DNA from: Sedimentisphaerales bacterium | GTDB taxonomy: Bacteria; Planctomycetota; Phycisphaerae; Sedimentisphaerales; Anaerohalosphaeraceae | Assembly (NCBI GenBank): GCA_028282905.1 | Contig: JANQGW010000184.1 | Location: 1-64,000, forward strand | Length of the DNA: 64,000 bases | Direction of reading: 5' to 3' | In this document: positions 1 through 11,079 of the stretch, piece after piece | How the letters are laid out: each line of letters starts with the position of its first letter | Numbering within the stretch: position 1 is the stretch's first letter | Program-made: the position numbers and the translations under genes | Notes under the pieces: generated by a model | The model's database searches: none | Told to the model about the DNA's origin: nothing | Seen by the model: the letters and a program-made list of their open reading frames with translations, nothing else

Positions 1-2522
1 ATTCGCCGCACGGAGCCTATGCGCACCTGTACATTAACGGCCTGTACTGGGGCATGTACTATATCCATGAGCGTCCGGACCATGCTTGGGCCGCCGAAGT
101 CTTTGGCGGCAATAAAGAAGAATACGACGTAGTCAAACACAGCCAATATATCGTGGTCAACGACGCCTTTGGCGGGATTGGGGCTACCAACAGCTATAAT
201 GGGATGCTCGCGGCGGCAGATGCTGTTCAGAGTGAGCCGACGAATTTGGCGACATGGCAGACACTTTCCCAGCAACTCAATGTTGAAAATTTGATCACCT
301 ATCTGCTGGCCCACTGGTTTGCCGGCAATCAGGACTGGCCGCATAAGAACTGGTACGCCACCTGTCGTCTCAACGGTCAGTGGTACTATCACAACTGGGA
401 TGCAGAAAAAACATTCAAAGGCACCGACAACATCGGCCAAAGCCCCAGTGATATCCACGGTAAACTCAAAAATAACCCTGATTACCAAATGAAGTGGGCC
501 GACCTGATTTACAAGCATTTCTATAACGGTGGCCCTCTAAGCTACCCCCGCTGCCAGAGTATTTATCAGTCCCGCATGACCGAAATTGACCGGGCTATTC
601 GCGGCGAATCGGCCCGCTGGGGCGATAATCGCTCTTCAACACCCCGCACCCGAACTGACTGGCTGAATGTTTCACCGTTGACACAAGGGTATTTTACCAC
701 GCGAACCAATACGGTGCTCGACGGACTCAAGCCCGCCCCGATCGGCGTCGGCTTATATCCGTCCATTGACCCGCCGGGATTGAAAATCAACGGAATAAGC
801 ATGTATGGCGGCCATGTTTCAATGGGCGATTTACTGACATTGACCAATCCTACTGGCTTTGGGAGTATCTGGTACACACTGGACGGTACAGATCCGCGTG
901 ATCCGGGTGGGACCGTTAATCCCGCTGCTCTGGAATTTACCGGTACCCCCAGCCCGCTGACACACAGCCTGCGCGTCAAGGCACGCATCCAGGCCGGGAC
1001 GGTCTGGAGTGCGCTGTCCGAAGCCGTCTTTGCCGCCGGTCTGGTCGCTGAGAATCTGCGTATCTCGGAAATCATGTATCATCCGCCCGATGCGCCCATC
1101 AGCGATCCGAATGCCGAATTTATCGAGTTGGTCAACATCGGCACCGAATCAATCAATCTGGCCCTGGCACAGTTCACAAACGGCGTACAGTTGGAACTGC
1201 CGTATCTTCAGTTGGCACCGGGGCAGAGAGTGGTCGTCGTTCGCGACCCGGCTGCCTTTGCAGCCCAATACGACACCACCGGTATTACGATTGTCCCGGC
1301 AACTTACACCGGCAGTCTGGACAATAGCGGTGAACGTATCGTCTTGACCGATGCACTGGGCCAGACGATTCATGACTTTAAATATGAGGACAACTGGTAC
1401 GAACTGACCGACGGCATGGGATTTTCACTGACTGTGGTTGATCCCGCGGCAACCGATCCGAATCTTTGGGATACGAAAGCCGGCTGGCGATCGAGTTTAT
1501 ATGCCGGCGGTACGCCCGGGGCGGCCGCGGAGACCGTTCTTTCCGCCGACAGCATTGTGATTAACGAACTGCTGGCACACTCCCACGCTGCCGCTCCTGA
1601 CTGGGTTGAGTTATACAACACCACCGCACAGGACATCAATATCGGCGGCTGGTTTTTAAGTGACAATGACTCGGACGATCCGAATATCATGAAATACCGG
1701 ATTCTCGACGGCACGGTCATTGAAGCAGGGGACTACTATGTCTTCGTCGAAGATCGAACCTTCGGCAACCCGACTGCTCCCGGCTGCAATGTCCCGTTTG
1801 GCCTCAGTGAAGCCGGCGAAACCGTCTATCTCTATTCCGGCCAAAGCGGCCAAGTGACCGGTTACTACCAAGCGCAGCAGAAATTCGACGCCTCGGAGAC
1901 CGGTGTGACCTTCGGACGCTATGAAAAAGCTGAGTTGTCCGGCGGCTATGATTTTGTGAGGCAAAACACACAAACCCAAGGCACAGCCAACAGCGGCCCG
2001 GCCATCCCGGACATCGTCATTACCGAGATTCACTACAACCCGACAAACGGCACCGATTATGAATTTGTCGAACTGTACAACCGCTCCGACTCACCGGTCA
2101 CACTGATGTCTGAGGTAACCACAGAAACATCACCGGGCACTTTTGTCACGGAAATCCTCCCATGGCGGCTGGAAGGAACCGGCTTTGAGTTCCCAACGAA
2201 CACAACAATCCCGGCCAACACCTATATTATCGTTGCTAAGAACCCGACGATGTACAGTTCCGCCCCATGCACGGTCTATGGTCCTTACGACGGCAAACTT
2301 GACAACGGTGGTGAAGAACTCGAACTGCAAATCCCCGGCGACCAGGAATACGGAAAGAATCGTTACTGGATTCCCATCGAAAAAATTGACTACGATGACA
2401 AAGCCCCATGGCCCACCACGCCGGACGGCCAAGGCGACAGCCTCCAAAGACAAAACAAAAACACCTACGGCCGAGACTATTCAAACTGGAGTGCTGAAAA
2501 TCCAACGCCCGGAACATCATAG
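1..2522 (+). CDS. CotH kinase-like / lamin-tail-domain (LTD) secreted protein, 5' end outside window
   Basis: Frame is open from the window edge (SPHGAYAHLYINGLYWGMYYIHERPD, CotH-like). Contains chitobiase-C-terminal-like 'WYTLDGTDPRDPGG' and repeated LTD motifs 'LRISEIMYHPPD..EFIELVNIG', 'IVINELLAHS..DWVELYN', 'IVITEIHYNP..YEFVELYN'. Confidence 0.85.
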   Translation, partial: SPHGAYAHLYINGLYWGMYYIHERPDHAWAAEVFGGNKEEYDVVKHSQYIVVNDAFGGIGATNSYNGMLAAADAVQSEPTNLATWQTLSQQLNVENLITYLLAHWFAGNQDWPHKNWYATCRLNGQWYYHNWDAEKTFKGTDNIGQSPSDIHGKLKNNPDYQMKWADLIYKHFYNGGPLSYPRCQSIYQSRMTEIDRAIRGESARWGDNRSSTPRTRTDWLNVSPLTQGYFTTRTNTVLDGLKPAPIGVGLYPSIDPPGLKINGISMYGGHVSMGDLLTLTNPTGFGSIWYTLDGTDPRDPGGTVNPAALEFTGTPSPLTHSLRVKARIQAGTVWSALSEAVFAAGLVAENLRISEIMYHPPDAPISDPNAEFIELVNIGTESINLALAQFTNGVQLELPYLQLAPGQRVVVVRDPAAFAAQYDTTGITIVPATYTGSLDNSGERIVLTDALGQTIHDFKYEDNWYELTDGMGFSLTVVDPAATDPNLWDTKAGWRSSLYAGGTPGAAAETVLSADSIVINELLAHSHAAAPDWVELYNTTAQDINIGGWFLSDNDSDDPNIMKYRILDGTVIEAGDYYVFVEDRTFGNPTAPGCNVPFGLSEAGETVYLYSGQSGQVTGYYQAQQKFDASETGVTFGRYEKAELSGGYDFVRQNTQTQGTANSGPAIPDIVITEIHYNPTNGTDYEFVELYNRSDSPVTLMSEVTTETSPGTFVTEILPWRLEGTGFEFPTNTTIPANTYIIVAKNPTMYSSAPCTVYGPYDGKLDNGGEELELQIPGDQEYGKNRYWIPIEKIDYDDKAPWPTTPDGQGDSLQRQNKNTYGRDYSNWSAENPTPGTS

Positions 2523-2741
2523 AGTATATTGAATTGAGCATAAATACAGATATCTAATCCACGAAAAGAGAGTCTGTCAAAATTTACGTTTCTGAATTCA
2601 GCCTTTTCTGAGGCCAGGAGGGTGGGGCTAAGGCAATTTCTTCGGAGAGAATTTTCTTGAGCATCTTCTCATATAGGGTAGAATGGGGCCTTAAATGGGA
2701 TTTGAAAGGATGCAGGATAATTTTCGTCGAAAGGATTCTCT

Positions 2742-3905
2742 ATGGAATCGCAGGCAACCGAAGAATTGGAACCTAAGGCGGAGGCAGGAGATACAGAGCA
2801 AGTCGTTCCAAAGTCCATCAGGCTGCAATCGCTGGATGCGCTGCGGGGGTTTGATATGCTCTGGATTATCGGGGGAGATCAACTGGTCCGACACGCCGCC
2901 AAATGTTTTAATAAGCCCTGGCTCAATAGTGTTGCCGGGCAGATGCACCATGTCAGTTGGGAAGGATTTCGATTTTATGACCTGATTTTCCCGATGTTTC
3001 TGTTCATTGTCGGGGTGGCGATTCCGTTTTCGCTGGCTTCTCAGCAAAGGCGGGAGATTTCCAGAAAACGCATTTATTTTCGTGTCAGCCGCCGGATGGT
3101 GATGCTGGTCTTACTGGGTGTGATCTATAATGGCGGTTTGGCCTTCGCGGGAGTTGAGAAGACGCGATTTGCCAGTGTATTAGGATTGATCGGGATCGGC
3201 TACTTTTTTGCCTGTCTGATTGTGATGCACTTTAAAACCCGGGGGCAGTTGATTTTCTGCGTGGCGATTCTGCTGGCATATTGGGCGGCTCTGTCGTGGT
3301 TTCCTGTGCCGGAATTTGGCGCCGGCCAACTGACCGCCGAAGGCTCATTCGCGTCATGGGTTGACCAGAAACTCATGCCCGGGCGGCTCCACGGGGGCAC
3401 ATTTGATCCGGAGGGCATTCTGCAATCGCTTTCCGGTGTCAGTCTGGCACTCCTCGGTGCGATGGCCGGCCAGTGGCTTTCCCGCCAGGATCGCAGCAAG
3501 TGGTTTAAGGCATTGGGCCTGTTTGTCGCCGGTGTGGTTTTGGTGGTGGTTGGCCTGATCTGGGGACAATTCTACCCGGTGGTTAAGAAACTCTGGACCG
3601 GATCGTTTATTCTGTTGGCAGCCGGCTGGAGTTCGCTGTTGCTGTCCGTGTTTTATCTGGTGATTGATTGTATCGGTCTGAAAAAATGGGCCATTGTGTT
3701 TACGGTTATCGGGATGAATCCCATTACGATCTATCTGGCCGCAAGAGTGATTCATTTTGGCCACACGAGTAATTTTCTGTTTGGTGGATTGATTAATTTA
3801 GCCGCAGAACCTTACCGCCCCATGCTGTACAGTGTGGGAGTTCTTCTGCTGGAATGGCTGCTGTTGTTTTTCCTGTACCGCAAAAAAGTATTTCTCAAAA
3901 TATAA
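2742..3905 (+). CDS. DUF5009 / heparan-alpha-glucosaminide N-acetyltransferase-like multi-TM protein
   Basis: 387 aa; N-terminal 'RLQSLDALRGFDMLWIIGGD' signature and many TM helices. Confidence 0.8.
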   Translation: MESQATEELEPKAEAGDTEQVVPKSIRLQSLDALRGFDMLWIIGGDQLVRHAAKCFNKPWLNSVAGQMHHVSWEGFRFYDLIFPMFLFIVGVAIPFSLASQQRREISRKRIYFRVSRRMVMLVLLGVIYNGGLAFAGVEKTRFASVLGLIGIGYFFACLIVMHFKTRGQLIFCVAILLAYWAALSWFPVPEFGAGQLTAEGSFASWVDQKLMPGRLHGGTFDPEGILQSLSGVSLALLGAMAGQWLSRQDRSKWFKALGLFVAGVVLVVVGLIWGQFYPVVKKLWTGSFILLAAGWSSLLLSVFYLVIDCIGLKKWAIVFTVIGMNPITIYLAARVIHFGHTSNFLFGGLINLAAEPYRPMLYSVGVLLLEWLLLFFLYRKKVFLKI

Positions 3906-4025
3906 TTTACTCTGTATCTGGTTGTTTGCTATACAAGGTAGTATAATATACATCGGTAGAATCGGAAATCACCGAGTTCTATTGATTTGAAACCGAGAAT
4001 TTTGAGACCTATAGCAGGGATAACT

Positions 4026-7000
4026 ATGAGACGAATATGTTTTCTTGCGATATTACTGGCAGGGAATCTGCTGGCAGGAGTGTCTGTCCGGCAGACCAAA
4101 GAGTCAATGATAACTTATCCTTTCGGCCCGGCCGACCCCGTTCCAGTCATCACGCGGACAAGTTTCTGGAACAGGGCTGAGAAAATCTATCCATATAGCT
4201 ATTTTGACAGTTTCAGTACGGAGCCGATCTCAAAAGAATGGACGGTGATACGTCTGGAAAATCCCTATGTCGAAGTGTCGATCATGCCGGAAATTGGCGG
4301 AAAAGTCTGGGGAGCGAAGGAGAAATCGACCGGCAAAGAGTTTATCTATACCAATGACTCGGTTAAGTTCCGTGAAATTGCACTTCGCGGCCCGTGGACA
4401 TCGGGCGGTATCGAATTTAATTTTGGGCTTGTCGGTCACACATGCAATACCTCAACGCCGGTGGACTATGTGATTAACAGAAACGATGACGGTAGTGTGA
4501 GTTGTTTTGTCGGCGGTACCGATCTGTGTTCACGCAGCCGGTGGACCGTGGAAATAAAAGTCCCCAAGGATAAAGCGTATTTTGAGACGAGGACGTTCTA
4601 TTATAACCCCACCGAGCTGCATCAATCCTGTTACGCATGGTCAAATAGTGCGGTGAAAGTCAGTGATGATTTCGAGGTGGTCTATCCCGGCAAGAAACGG
4701 ATTGGCCATGATTATTCCGAACCGCTGGTTGACTGGCCGGTTGATGAAAACGGGATTGATATATCGCGCTATAAAAATAACTATTTTGGTACACACAAGA
4801 GCTATTTCATCTTCGGTGAGATGGAGGAGTTTTTAGGATGTTATTGGCACAACGATGATTTTGGCAGCGGTCACTGGTCTCTGTATGATGATATGCCCGG
4901 TCGAAAACTCTGGCTCTGGGCGCTCTCCCGTGAGGGAGCGATGTGGGAAGACTTATTGACCGAATCGCACGGCCAATACGGCGAAATCCAGACTGGGCGA
5001 TATTTTAACCAGAACGATCACGGATTTCTTGAACCGTCCGGCGGAGGTCGGTGGCGCGAGGTGTGGTTTCCTTATAAGAAAATCGGGCCGATGGCTCAGG
5101 CTTCCGAATATGCGGTTCTGAATGTTGAAAAAAAGGACGATGTTCTGAAAATCTCGATATGTGCGATCGAGCGAATTGATGAGGAACTTGTTGTTGTTTC
5201 GGATGACAGGAAACGGCTGACGAAAAAAATAAAATTAATACCGATGGAGACTTTTGAGACGGAAGTTGCCATTGAGGAGGATGGGAGGCCGTTTAAGATC
5301 ACTATTGGTGATAAGCTGCGATATACGTCGGATCAAACTGCTAATGACCTGGAACGACCGATTGATTTTCATGAAATTGATACGGATACCACAGAAGGAT
5401 TATTTTTGGAAGGGCTGCGTCAGGAGAAGTGGCGGGGATATGATCTTGCTATGGAAAGCTATCTGGCATGTCTGAAACAGCAGCCGAAACATGTCCGTGC
5501 GATGTGCCGCGTAGCCGAACTCTATGTCCGCAAAGGGATGCTTGCGGAGGCGCTGGGGTATGCTCAACAGGCTTTGAAAGAAGATCTGTATGATGCCGAG
5601 GCGAACTATATTTACGGCGTGATTGCTGTGCGGCTGGGCAAATACGCGGACGCAAAAGACACGCTCGGATGGGCGGCTCGTTCCATGCGGTATCGGTCGG
5701 CTGCGTACGGCCGGATTGCTGAGGTCTATATTCGCGAAAAGAACTGGGCCAAATCGCTGCTGTACTCAAACAGGTCGTTGGAATACAACGTGTACAATGT
5801 CGTTGCGCATCAGGCCAGTGCTATTGCGTTTCGCAAGAGTGGTGATAAAAGAAATGCGGAAAAGTCAATTCAAAAATTGCTTGAGATCGATCCGCTTAAT
5901 CACATTGCCCGGTATGAAGCTTATTTAAAGTCGCGTAATAAAAAACTTTACAAGCGATTGATCGATACTGTTAATAACGAATACGCCGCGGAAACCTTTG
6001 TCGAAATGGGAGTTTACTATGCGGGGCTGGGGCTGGGTCAGGAGGCTGGCGAACTCTTTGAGCTTGCCGGCGAGCATCCGATAGCGGATTGCTGGCAGGG
6101 ATATCTTGTCAGAAACAGCGATCCTGAGAAGGCAAGGCGGCTGGTGGCACAAGCGGCTAAACTTCCGTCTGAATTTGTGTTTCCATTTCGAGAAGAGACA
6201 ATTCCGGTGCTTCAGTGGGCCGTTGAGACCTGTCCCAAAGAATGGAAAACAGCTTACTATCTGGGGCTGCTGTACTATTCGAAGGGAATGTTTGAACAGG
6301 CCCGAGAATTACTCAACGGCATTGACCAGAATGAAATGGCAACATTCTATATTGTTCGCGCCAATCTGAACGGAAAGTTTGATAAGACCCTGTCAGAGAC
6401 GGATTATCAGCGTGCGACCGAGATCGACGCCGGCAACTGGCGAACCTGGCATCATCTGATAAAATACTATTTAGATTCAAAGCGGCCTGTTGAGGCTTTA
6501 ACCACATCCGAGAAAGCATTAAAACAGCTTCCCGAACGGGCGGTTCTTGAACTGGATCTAATCCGGTCTTTGTGTGCCAACCGAAAATGGGCTTCGGCAC
6601 TTCAACTGCTTGAGAAAACCTCAATTCTTCCTTTTGAAGGGGCAAGCGAAATTCATCGGCTTTATGTGCAGTGCCATGTATTATTGGCGGTGGAGGCAAT
6701 GAACAAAGAAGCCTTTGGTGAAGCGATCCAGCATCTGGAGGCATCCCGGCAATATCCGGAAAGACTGGGCACCGGCAAGCCTTTTGACCCGGACTATCGA
6801 AAACAGGACTATCTTGAAGCTATCTGTCAGGAACAACTTGGAAATGCAGAAAAGGCGGAACTGTTAAGAAAACAGGTCATTAAATATACATCAGAAAATA
6901 CTGACGACACGAGTGAAAATGCCTTTTTTGGCAAAAGAGCACTTCAACATTATGGTGACAAAGATATGGCAGAAATAATCAACCCTGAAAACATGCCGGA

Positions 7001-9998
7001 TGATTCGATAATCGATGTGGTGATTGAATCCGAAAAAGCGTACAATGAAATGTCTTACAACGGCACAGGCCGATGGAATCAGGAAGAGCTTGGAAATCAT
7101 CGGGTTCTCATTCGTGTCGAATCGTCGGCGAGGGCTGTTCGAGTGCATATTCCTTGGCGCCGGCGTGATAAAGATGTTGCTGACAAAGCGGTTTTTCTTA
7201 CTGACAGCACAGGGCAGCATATACAGAATATCATCCCATACGCGTTTAACAGGGAATATGGAGATTTTGTTTTTGAGCCGATGGCCGGGGCCGGAGATTA
7301 CTACCTGTACTATATGCCCTATGAGAAAACCGGAACCTATTATCCTCAAGTTCATTATCTCGAAGCTGATTTTAATCCGGTTGCAGGGTGGCTGAATGAT
7401 TGTAGTTTAACAAGAGACAACATTTCTGTTGAAGTTTGGAACAGCCTGCCACTGGCTAAGGCGGTTCAACTGCAGTCGGTGGACGCATTCAACAGCTTTT
7501 ATCCGATGGAAATTATTGCGACCGCAGAGGAGACGGAGATAGTCATCAAGCGGTCGGCGGCGGAAAATTGCCTGCTGTTTCCCGAACACCGTGAATTTCC
7601 TATTCGTCTGGCCGACGATCTTCCGTTGCGATGGGTCAGCAAGAAGTATTCTGACACCTTAGCGGGCACTGCAGCCAGAGGCGAGTTCTTTACGATGCAG
7701 ATTGGCGTCTATGCTTTTAAACATGCTATCGATAATATCGAGGCCGAATGGGCAGACCTTCAACATGCGAATGGAAGCAGCCTGATACTGGCAGATGCTG
7801 TTAACTGTTTTAATACCAGGGGAGTGAACTGGGACGGGACCATTCTCGAAAAGAACTGCTCGGTAGAAAAGGGCAAGGTGCGTGCGATGTGGTTTGGTAT
7901 CGACATTCCCACTGATACGAAGCCGGGAAAATATTCCGGTGTGATTCTCTTGCGTTCCGGGCAGACAGATCTTGGCAGTGTCAAACTGGAACTACTCGTT
8001 CGGGATGAGGTGCTTGCCGATCATGGTGATGCCGAGCCGTCCAGACTCAGCCGGCTCAGATGGCTGGATTCCCGGATTGCCGAAGACGATGAATTAGTCA
8101 AGCCTTTTACTCCAATGAAAGTCTCCGGTCGGACGATAAGCTGTCTGGGAAGGGCGGTGACATTAAACAAATCCGGTTTTCCGGTGCGGATCGTCAGCTT
8201 TTTTTCGCCGGAGGTGACACAGATTACCTCGATTCCCAAAGAGATTCTCAGCGTCCCGATTACCCTGAAGGCAGAGGGGCGGAAAGGTGTCATTGAATGG
8301 AAGACGGATGATTTCAAATTTACAAGCAAAAAAGATGGGGTGGTTCAGTGGCAATCTCAAAACAGCAGCAAATCTCTGACATATAAATGCCGGGGCAAAA
8401 TGGAGTTTGACGGATATTGCGGATTTGAGGTTGAAGTGACCGCCGCGGAAGATATTTCACTCAGCGATATCCGACTGGAAATCCCGCTCAATAAGAAGAT
8501 TGCCAAATACATGATGGGCATGGGCGTCAAGGGTGGTTTGCGCCCCGAAAACTTTTATTGGAAATGGGAACCGGCCAATAATCATGACAGCGCATGGCTG
8601 GGTGATACCTGCGGGGGGCTGCAATTTAGCCTGAGAGACGATAAGTACGAGAGGCCTCTGAATACCAACTTTTACCTGTCGAAACCACTTGTGATGCCTG
8701 CTTCCTGGAGCAATGACGGCAATGGCGGCTGTCGAATCAGGGCCGCCAATGATGATACGTTGGAGATAACGGCATTCAGCGGTCCAAGGAAAGTGCTTAA
8801 AGGGGAGACGCTCTATTACAACTTCCATCTGCTAATCACGCCTTTTAAGACACTTGACACAAAGACTCAGTGGAACACACGTTTTTATCATGCACATAAG
8901 CCGGTTGAAGAAGTGGCCGCATTTGGCGCCAATACGCTCAATATCCACCATGCCACGGAAATTAACCCCTTCATCAACTATCCTTTCCTGCGACCGGATG
9001 AGATGAAGGCATACATTGATCAGGCACACGACAGGGATATGAAAGTCAAGATCTATTATACCGTGCGTGAACTTGCAAACAGGGCACCGGAGTTATTTGC
9101 CTTGCGAAGTCTGGACGACGAAGTACTTTCATTCGGCCCCGGGGGCGGGTATTCGTGGCTGCAGGAGCATCTTGGCGATAATTACATTCCGGCGTGGTTT
9201 GTGGATCGTTATAAGGATGCCGCGGTCATTAACAGCGGTGTCTCACGGTGGCACAACTATTATCTCGAAGGGCTGAATTGGCTGGTTAACAATGTCGGGA
9301 TTGACGGGATTTATATCGATGATGTGGCGTTTGATCGGACGGTGATGAAACGGGTTCGAAAAATACTGGATCGCGGCAATGACGGCGCATTGATTGATCT
9401 GCATTCGGCCAATCAGTTTAATCCCAAAGACGGATTCGTCAACAGTGCCAATCTGTATCTGGAGCACTTTCCCTATCTGGATCGGCTGTGGTTTGGCGAG
9501 TATTTTGAATATGACTTGGGGCCGGACTATTGGCTTGTCGAAGTGTCGGGGATTCCTTTTGGGATTATGGGCGAAATGCTGCAGGATAACGGGAATCCAT
9601 GGCGAGGTATGGTCTATGGCATGACGGCCCGGATGCCGAGAACAGATATGCCCGCCAGGTTATGGAAGGTGTGGGACAGTTTCGGAATACAGGATTCCGA
9701 AATGATTGGCTATTACAGTGAAAACTGTCCGGTCAAAACCACCTCTCCGAAAGTTATCGCAACGGTTTATAAGAAAGGCGGCCAAAGCCTGATTGCGATT
9801 GCCAGTTGGGGCGGCAAGCCGGTTCAATGTAAACTTGAAATTGATTGGGCCGCTCTGGGATTGAATAAGGAGAATGCTGTTCTTAAAGCCCCTGCCATTG
9901 AAGGATTTCAGGAACAGGCGCAATTTTCTCCATCTGAGGCGTTGACGGTTCAACCGGGCAAGGGGTGGCTTTTGATATTGGCGGAGAAATCTTCCTGA
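4026..9998 (+). CDS. Very large secreted DUF5107-TPR-DUF6067 (glycoside-hydrolase-like) fusion protein
   Basis: ORF 3987..9998; ATG at 4026 gives a signal peptide (MRRICFLAILLAGNLLAG). N-terminal DUF5107-like 'MPEIGGKVWGAKEKSTGKEFIYTNDSVKFREIALRGPWTSGGIEFNFG', central TPR-like region, C-terminal DUF6067-like 'DRDMKVKIYYTVRELANRAPELFAL...GIDGIYIDDVAFDR'. Confidence 0.8.
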   Translation: MRRICFLAILLAGNLLAGVSVRQTKESMITYPFGPADPVPVITRTSFWNRAEKIYPYSYFDSFSTEPISKEWTVIRLENPYVEVSIMPEIGGKVWGAKEKSTGKEFIYTNDSVKFREIALRGPWTSGGIEFNFGLVGHTCNTSTPVDYVINRNDDGSVSCFVGGTDLCSRSRWTVEIKVPKDKAYFETRTFYYNPTELHQSCYAWSNSAVKVSDDFEVVYPGKKRIGHDYSEPLVDWPVDENGIDISRYKNNYFGTHKSYFIFGEMEEFLGCYWHNDDFGSGHWSLYDDMPGRKLWLWALSREGAMWEDLLTESHGQYGEIQTGRYFNQNDHGFLEPSGGGRWREVWFPYKKIGPMAQASEYAVLNVEKKDDVLKISICAIERIDEELVVVSDDRKRLTKKIKLIPMETFETEVAIEEDGRPFKITIGDKLRYTSDQTANDLERPIDFHEIDTDTTEGLFLEGLRQEKWRGYDLAMESYLACLKQQPKHVRAMCRVAELYVRKGMLAEALGYAQQALKEDLYDAEANYIYGVIAVRLGKYADAKDTLGWAARSMRYRSAAYGRIAEVYIREKNWAKSLLYSNRSLEYNVYNVVAHQASAIAFRKSGDKRNAEKSIQKLLEIDPLNHIARYEAYLKSRNKKLYKRLIDTVNNEYAAETFVEMGVYYAGLGLGQEAGELFELAGEHPIADCWQGYLVRNSDPEKARRLVAQAAKLPSEFVFPFREETIPVLQWAVETCPKEWKTAYYLGLLYYSKGMFEQARELLNGIDQNEMATFYIVRANLNGKFDKTLSETDYQRATEIDAGNWRTWHHLIKYYLDSKRPVEALTTSEKALKQLPERAVLELDLIRSLCANRKWASALQLLEKTSILPFEGASEIHRLYVQCHVLLAVEAMNKEAFGEAIQHLEASRQYPERLGTGKPFDPDYRKQDYLEAICQEQLGNAEKAELLRKQVIKYTSENTDDTSENAFFGKRALQHYGDKDMAEIINPENMPDDSIIDVVIESEKAYNEMSYNGTGRWNQEELGNHRVLIRVESSARAVRVHIPWRRRDKDVADKAVFLTDSTGQHIQNIIPYAFNREYGDFVFEPMAGAGDYYLYYMPYEKTGTYYPQVHYLEADFNPVAGWLNDCSLTRDNISVEVWNSLPLAKAVQLQSVDAFNSFYPMEIIATAEETEIVIKRSAAENCLLFPEHREFPIRLADDLPLRWVSKKYSDTLAGTAARGEFFTMQIGVYAFKHAIDNIEAEWADLQHANGSSLILADAVNCFNTRGVNWDGTILEKNCSVEKGKVRAMWFGIDIPTDTKPGKYSGVILLRSGQTDLGSVKLELLVRDEVLADHGDAEPSRLSRLRWLDSRIAEDDELVKPFTPMKVSGRTISCLGRAVTLNKSGFPVRIVSFFSPEVTQITSIPKEILSVPITLKAEGRKGVIEWKTDDFKFTSKKDGVVQWQSQNSSKSLTYKCRGKMEFDGYCGFEVEVTAAEDISLSDIRLEIPLNKKIAKYMMGMGVKGGLRPENFYWKWEPANNHDSAWLGDTCGGLQFSLRDDKYERPLNTNFYLSKPLVMPASWSNDGNGGCRIRAANDDTLEITAFSGPRKVLKGETLYYNFHLLITPFKTLDTKTQWNTRFYHAHKPVEEVAAFGANTLNIHHATEINPFINYPFLRPDEMKAYIDQAHDRDMKVKIYYTVRELANRAPELFALRSLDDEVLSFGPGGGYSWLQEHLGDNYIPAWFVDRYKDAAVINSGVSRWHNYYLEGLNWLVNNVGIDGIYIDDVAFDRTVMKRVRKILDRGNDGALIDLHSANQFNPKDGFVNSANLYLEHFPYLDRLWFGEYFEYDLGPDYWLVEVSGIPFGIMGEMLQDNGNPWRGMVYGMTARMPRTDMPARLWKVWDSFGIQDSEMIGYYSENCPVKTTSPKVIATVYKKGGQSLIAIASWGGKPVQCKLEIDWAALGLNKENAVLKAPAIEGFQEQAQFSPSEALTVQPGKGWLLILAEKSS

Positions 9999-10066
9999 TG
10001 TTTCATTGCTCTTGAAGAAAATGAAGGCCCTTTTCTGTTTTGGCAAGACTGGGGTGTGTGATGACG

Positions 10067-10996
10067 TTATTTCAAGGTTTGCTGCTTGCGGTATTCGTTG
10101 GGCGTCTGTCCTATGCGTTTTTTGAAGATGCGGTGAAAGAAATAGACATCATTAAAACCGATTCGATAGGCGATTTCATTGCAGCGAAGCGTTGTTGTCT
10201 TTAGCAGTGTTTTAGCGGCTTCGATACGAATAGACTGTTGATAGGCCAGTGGCGGGGCACCAAACTGTTTTTTAAACTCTCGAAAAAAGTACCCCTTTGA
10301 GACGGCGGCAATTTTTGCCAGCTCGTCCATCGTAATTTGATCAAAATAGTGTTCTTCGATATAGCTTTTGGCGCGTTCAAAGCGGGATTGAGAAAATGGT
10401 GTCTGATCACTCGAAACAGCGATTTCCACAAGAAAATTAAAAATTGTTGCCAAGTCATAGTGGGCCAGATATTGCGAATAAATTTGTGTACTGTTCAGGT
10501 GGGTGATCGATTTTGCTAAAAGGCTTTGCAGATTATACATTTGGTCCATTGACAGGGTAACATGCGATTCGAGAGAAATATCATATCCCGTATGAAGAGA
10601 TAAGAGTTGGTCAAAGGGGAGTCTCAATGATTGACGCATCGATTCATAGGCGAAAGTGATCTCAGAATATACTGATTGTTTCCATCGCGAGACGAAATCG
10701 TGGTATTGCCCCGGGCCAATCAGAACGCAAGTTCCCGGCTGGGCAGGATGAAAACGCCCTTCAATGGAGTATTCGCCGTAACCGCTGGTGTAAAGCACGA
10801 TGTGGTAGAAGTCGTGTTTGTGGCTCACGAAGGTCTTTTTCTGGCCGACAGGATGCGTCTGATCCACGGTGGCATGAAGAAAACTGGGGGTATATTGGCT
10901 TTTATTATAGAAAATTGACGCAGCCTGCGGGGGTATTTGGGGCTTAATTGTTTGGACATATCGCTTCATGGTCACTTTTGTGCAATAAAAAGCCAT
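10067..10996 (-). CDS. AraC family transcriptional regulator with cupin-like N-terminus
   Basis: C-terminal double HTH 'YIEEHYFDQITMDELAKIAAVSKGYFFREFKKQFGAPPLAYQQSIRIEAAKTLL...IAYRIGFNDVYFFHRIFKKRIGQTPNEYR'. An alternative start is at 10969. Confidence 0.92.
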   Translation of the reverse strand: MAFYCTKVTMKRYVQTIKPQIPPQAASIFYNKSQYTPSFLHATVDQTHPVGQKKTFVSHKHDFYHIVLYTSGYGEYSIEGRFHPAQPGTCVLIGPGQYHDFVSRWKQSVYSEITFAYESMRQSLRLPFDQLLSLHTGYDISLESHVTLSMDQMYNLQSLLAKSITHLNSTQIYSQYLAHYDLATIFNFLVEIAVSSDQTPFSQSRFERAKSYIEEHYFDQITMDELAKIAAVSKGYFFREFKKQFGAPPLAYQQSIRIEAAKTLLKTTTLRCNEIAYRIGFNDVYFFHRIFKKRIGQTPNEYRKQQTLK

Positions 10997-11079
10997 TATT
11001 GTTAATTTTATATGCTTCTTATTGTACTATAATGCAGCTTTAATGGCAAGCGGAAAGCCTGCCCTACGTTTTCGTTAAG

